Origin: Massilia sp. UBA2604
Lineage (GTDB): Bacteria > Pseudomonadota > Gammaproteobacteria > Burkholderiales > Burkholderiaceae_D
Length of the DNA: 13,793 bases
NCBI GenBank assembly: GCA_002339265.1
Contig: DDKG01000258.1
Span: 12,058 to 25,850, forward strand
Direction of reading: 5' to 3'
Under the pieces are notes generated by a model. It was not told where the DNA came from. It worked only from the letters and a program-made list of their open reading frames with translations, and searched no databases. Position numbers and translations under genes: made by a program. Positions 13,280 through 13,793 of the stretch are shown piece after piece (within the stretch, counting starts at the first letter, position 1; every line of letters starts with the position of its first letter).

Positions 13280-13793
13280 TCAGCGCAGCATCGACTCCCA
13301 CACCTTCTGCAGCCGCTTGGCCGACACCGGCATCGGCGTCCTCAGCTCCTGCGCGAACAGCGACACCCGCAGCTCTTCCAGCATCCACCGGAACTCGACC
13401 ATGCGCGGATCGTTGTTCTTGCCCGCCATATTCTTGAGCGTGCGCTGGAACTGGCTGGCCGCGGTCTGCCATTCGGCCATCAGCTGCGCATCGCGCGAGG
13501 GATTGCCGCGCAGCTTCTCGAGACGGACGTTGATCGCCTTCAGGTAGCGCGGGAAATGCGCCAGCTGGCTGTATTCGTTGTCGGCGATGAAGCGCTTGTG
13601 CACCAGCGCCTGCAGCTGCGCCTGGATATCGGACGACACCGCCGACGGCAGCGCCTGTACGCGCTTGGGCAGGCCGTGGTACTCGCCCAGGATCTGCCCG
13701 GCCAGGCGCGCCACCTCGTTGATGAGCAGGCCAATGCGGCCCTTGCCCTCGTCCTTGCGCTTGTTGAACGAGGCCGCATCGACCGGCAGCGGA
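13280..13793 (-). CDS. hrpA: ATP-dependent RNA helicase HrpA, C-terminal end (5' part outside window)
   Basis: The last 170 codons of a long DEAH-box RNA helicase gene; the frame is open through the window edge. The visible part matches the DUF3418-type C-terminal region of HrpA: ASFNKRKDEGKGRIGLLINE near the edge, then EYHGLPKRVQAL, a HKRFIADNEYSQLAHFPRYL segment, a helical KAINVRLEKLRGNP stretch, and the ending FRWMLEELRVSLFAQELRT...PVSAKRLQKVWESML. HrpA is about 1,300 residues and acts on RNA, including stalled or colliding ribosomes in E. coli (established for the family). The helicase core lies outside the window, so activity cannot be judged. The stop is followed by a REP-like pair rather than a U-run terminator. 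Confidence 0.88.
   Translation of the reverse strand, partial: PLPVDAASFNKRKDEGKGRIGLLINEVARLAGQILGEYHGLPKRVQALPSAVSSDIQAQLQALVHKRFIADNEYSQLAHFPRYLKAINVRLEKLRGNPSRDAQLMAEWQTAASQFQRTLKNMAGKNNDPRMVEFRWMLEELRVSLFAQELRTPMPVSAKRLQKVWESMLR

Overview
The window is GC-rich chromosomal DNA that reads like a betaproteobacterium of the Burkholderiales, most likely Oxalobacteraceae (Massilia-like). This is inferred from the orphan Bug-type solute-binding protein, the DUF3731 Hsp70 pair, the DUF3418-type HrpA tail and paired REP-like hairpins of the GTAGGGTGG and TTGGATTCCCGC kinds. No phage, transposase, CRISPR or RNA gene was seen.

Layout. Positions 1-3614 hold two tandem Hsp70-family chaperone genes on the + strand. 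The first is cut by the window edge and is coupled to the second by a GTGA overlap. A class I methyltransferase (-) converges on them with a 17-base overlap of the 3' ends. It is divergent from a DUF4230-like anchored protein (+), which is followed by an exported proline-iminopeptidase-like hydrolase (+). A REP-like hairpin pair separates that hydrolase from an exported four-cysteine protein (-). Divergent from the latter is a Bug/TctC periplasmic binding protein (+), closed by a strong terminator shared with a convergent MscS-family channel (-). Then come a Tat-exported short-chain dehydrogenase (+), a 33-codon Arg-rich small ORF (-) and a PRC-barrel protein with a Gly-rich tail (+). Another REP-like pair separates these from a 36-residue membrane miniprotein (-). 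A TetR regulator (-), a third REP-like pair and the 3' end of hrpA (-) complete the window.

How the genes work together. Most are single-gene units with housekeeping, envelope or stress themes; the only clear operon is the Hsp70 pair. The most informative regulatory structure is at 12195-13057. Two 20-base near-palindromes, 18/20 identical, lie in the tetR promoter and just upstream of the 36-residue membrane protein gene. I infer a compact circuit in which the TetR protein represses itself and an unrecognised small membrane protein. The tetR promoter geometry also predicts a leaderless mRNA.

Three inverted hairpin pairs (6357-6442, 12085-12180, 13115-13238) share one architecture. Two of them fill the gap between convergent genes. 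In at least one, the two arms differ by paired, compensatory substitutions. All functional statements rest on reading motifs by eye; no database search was run.
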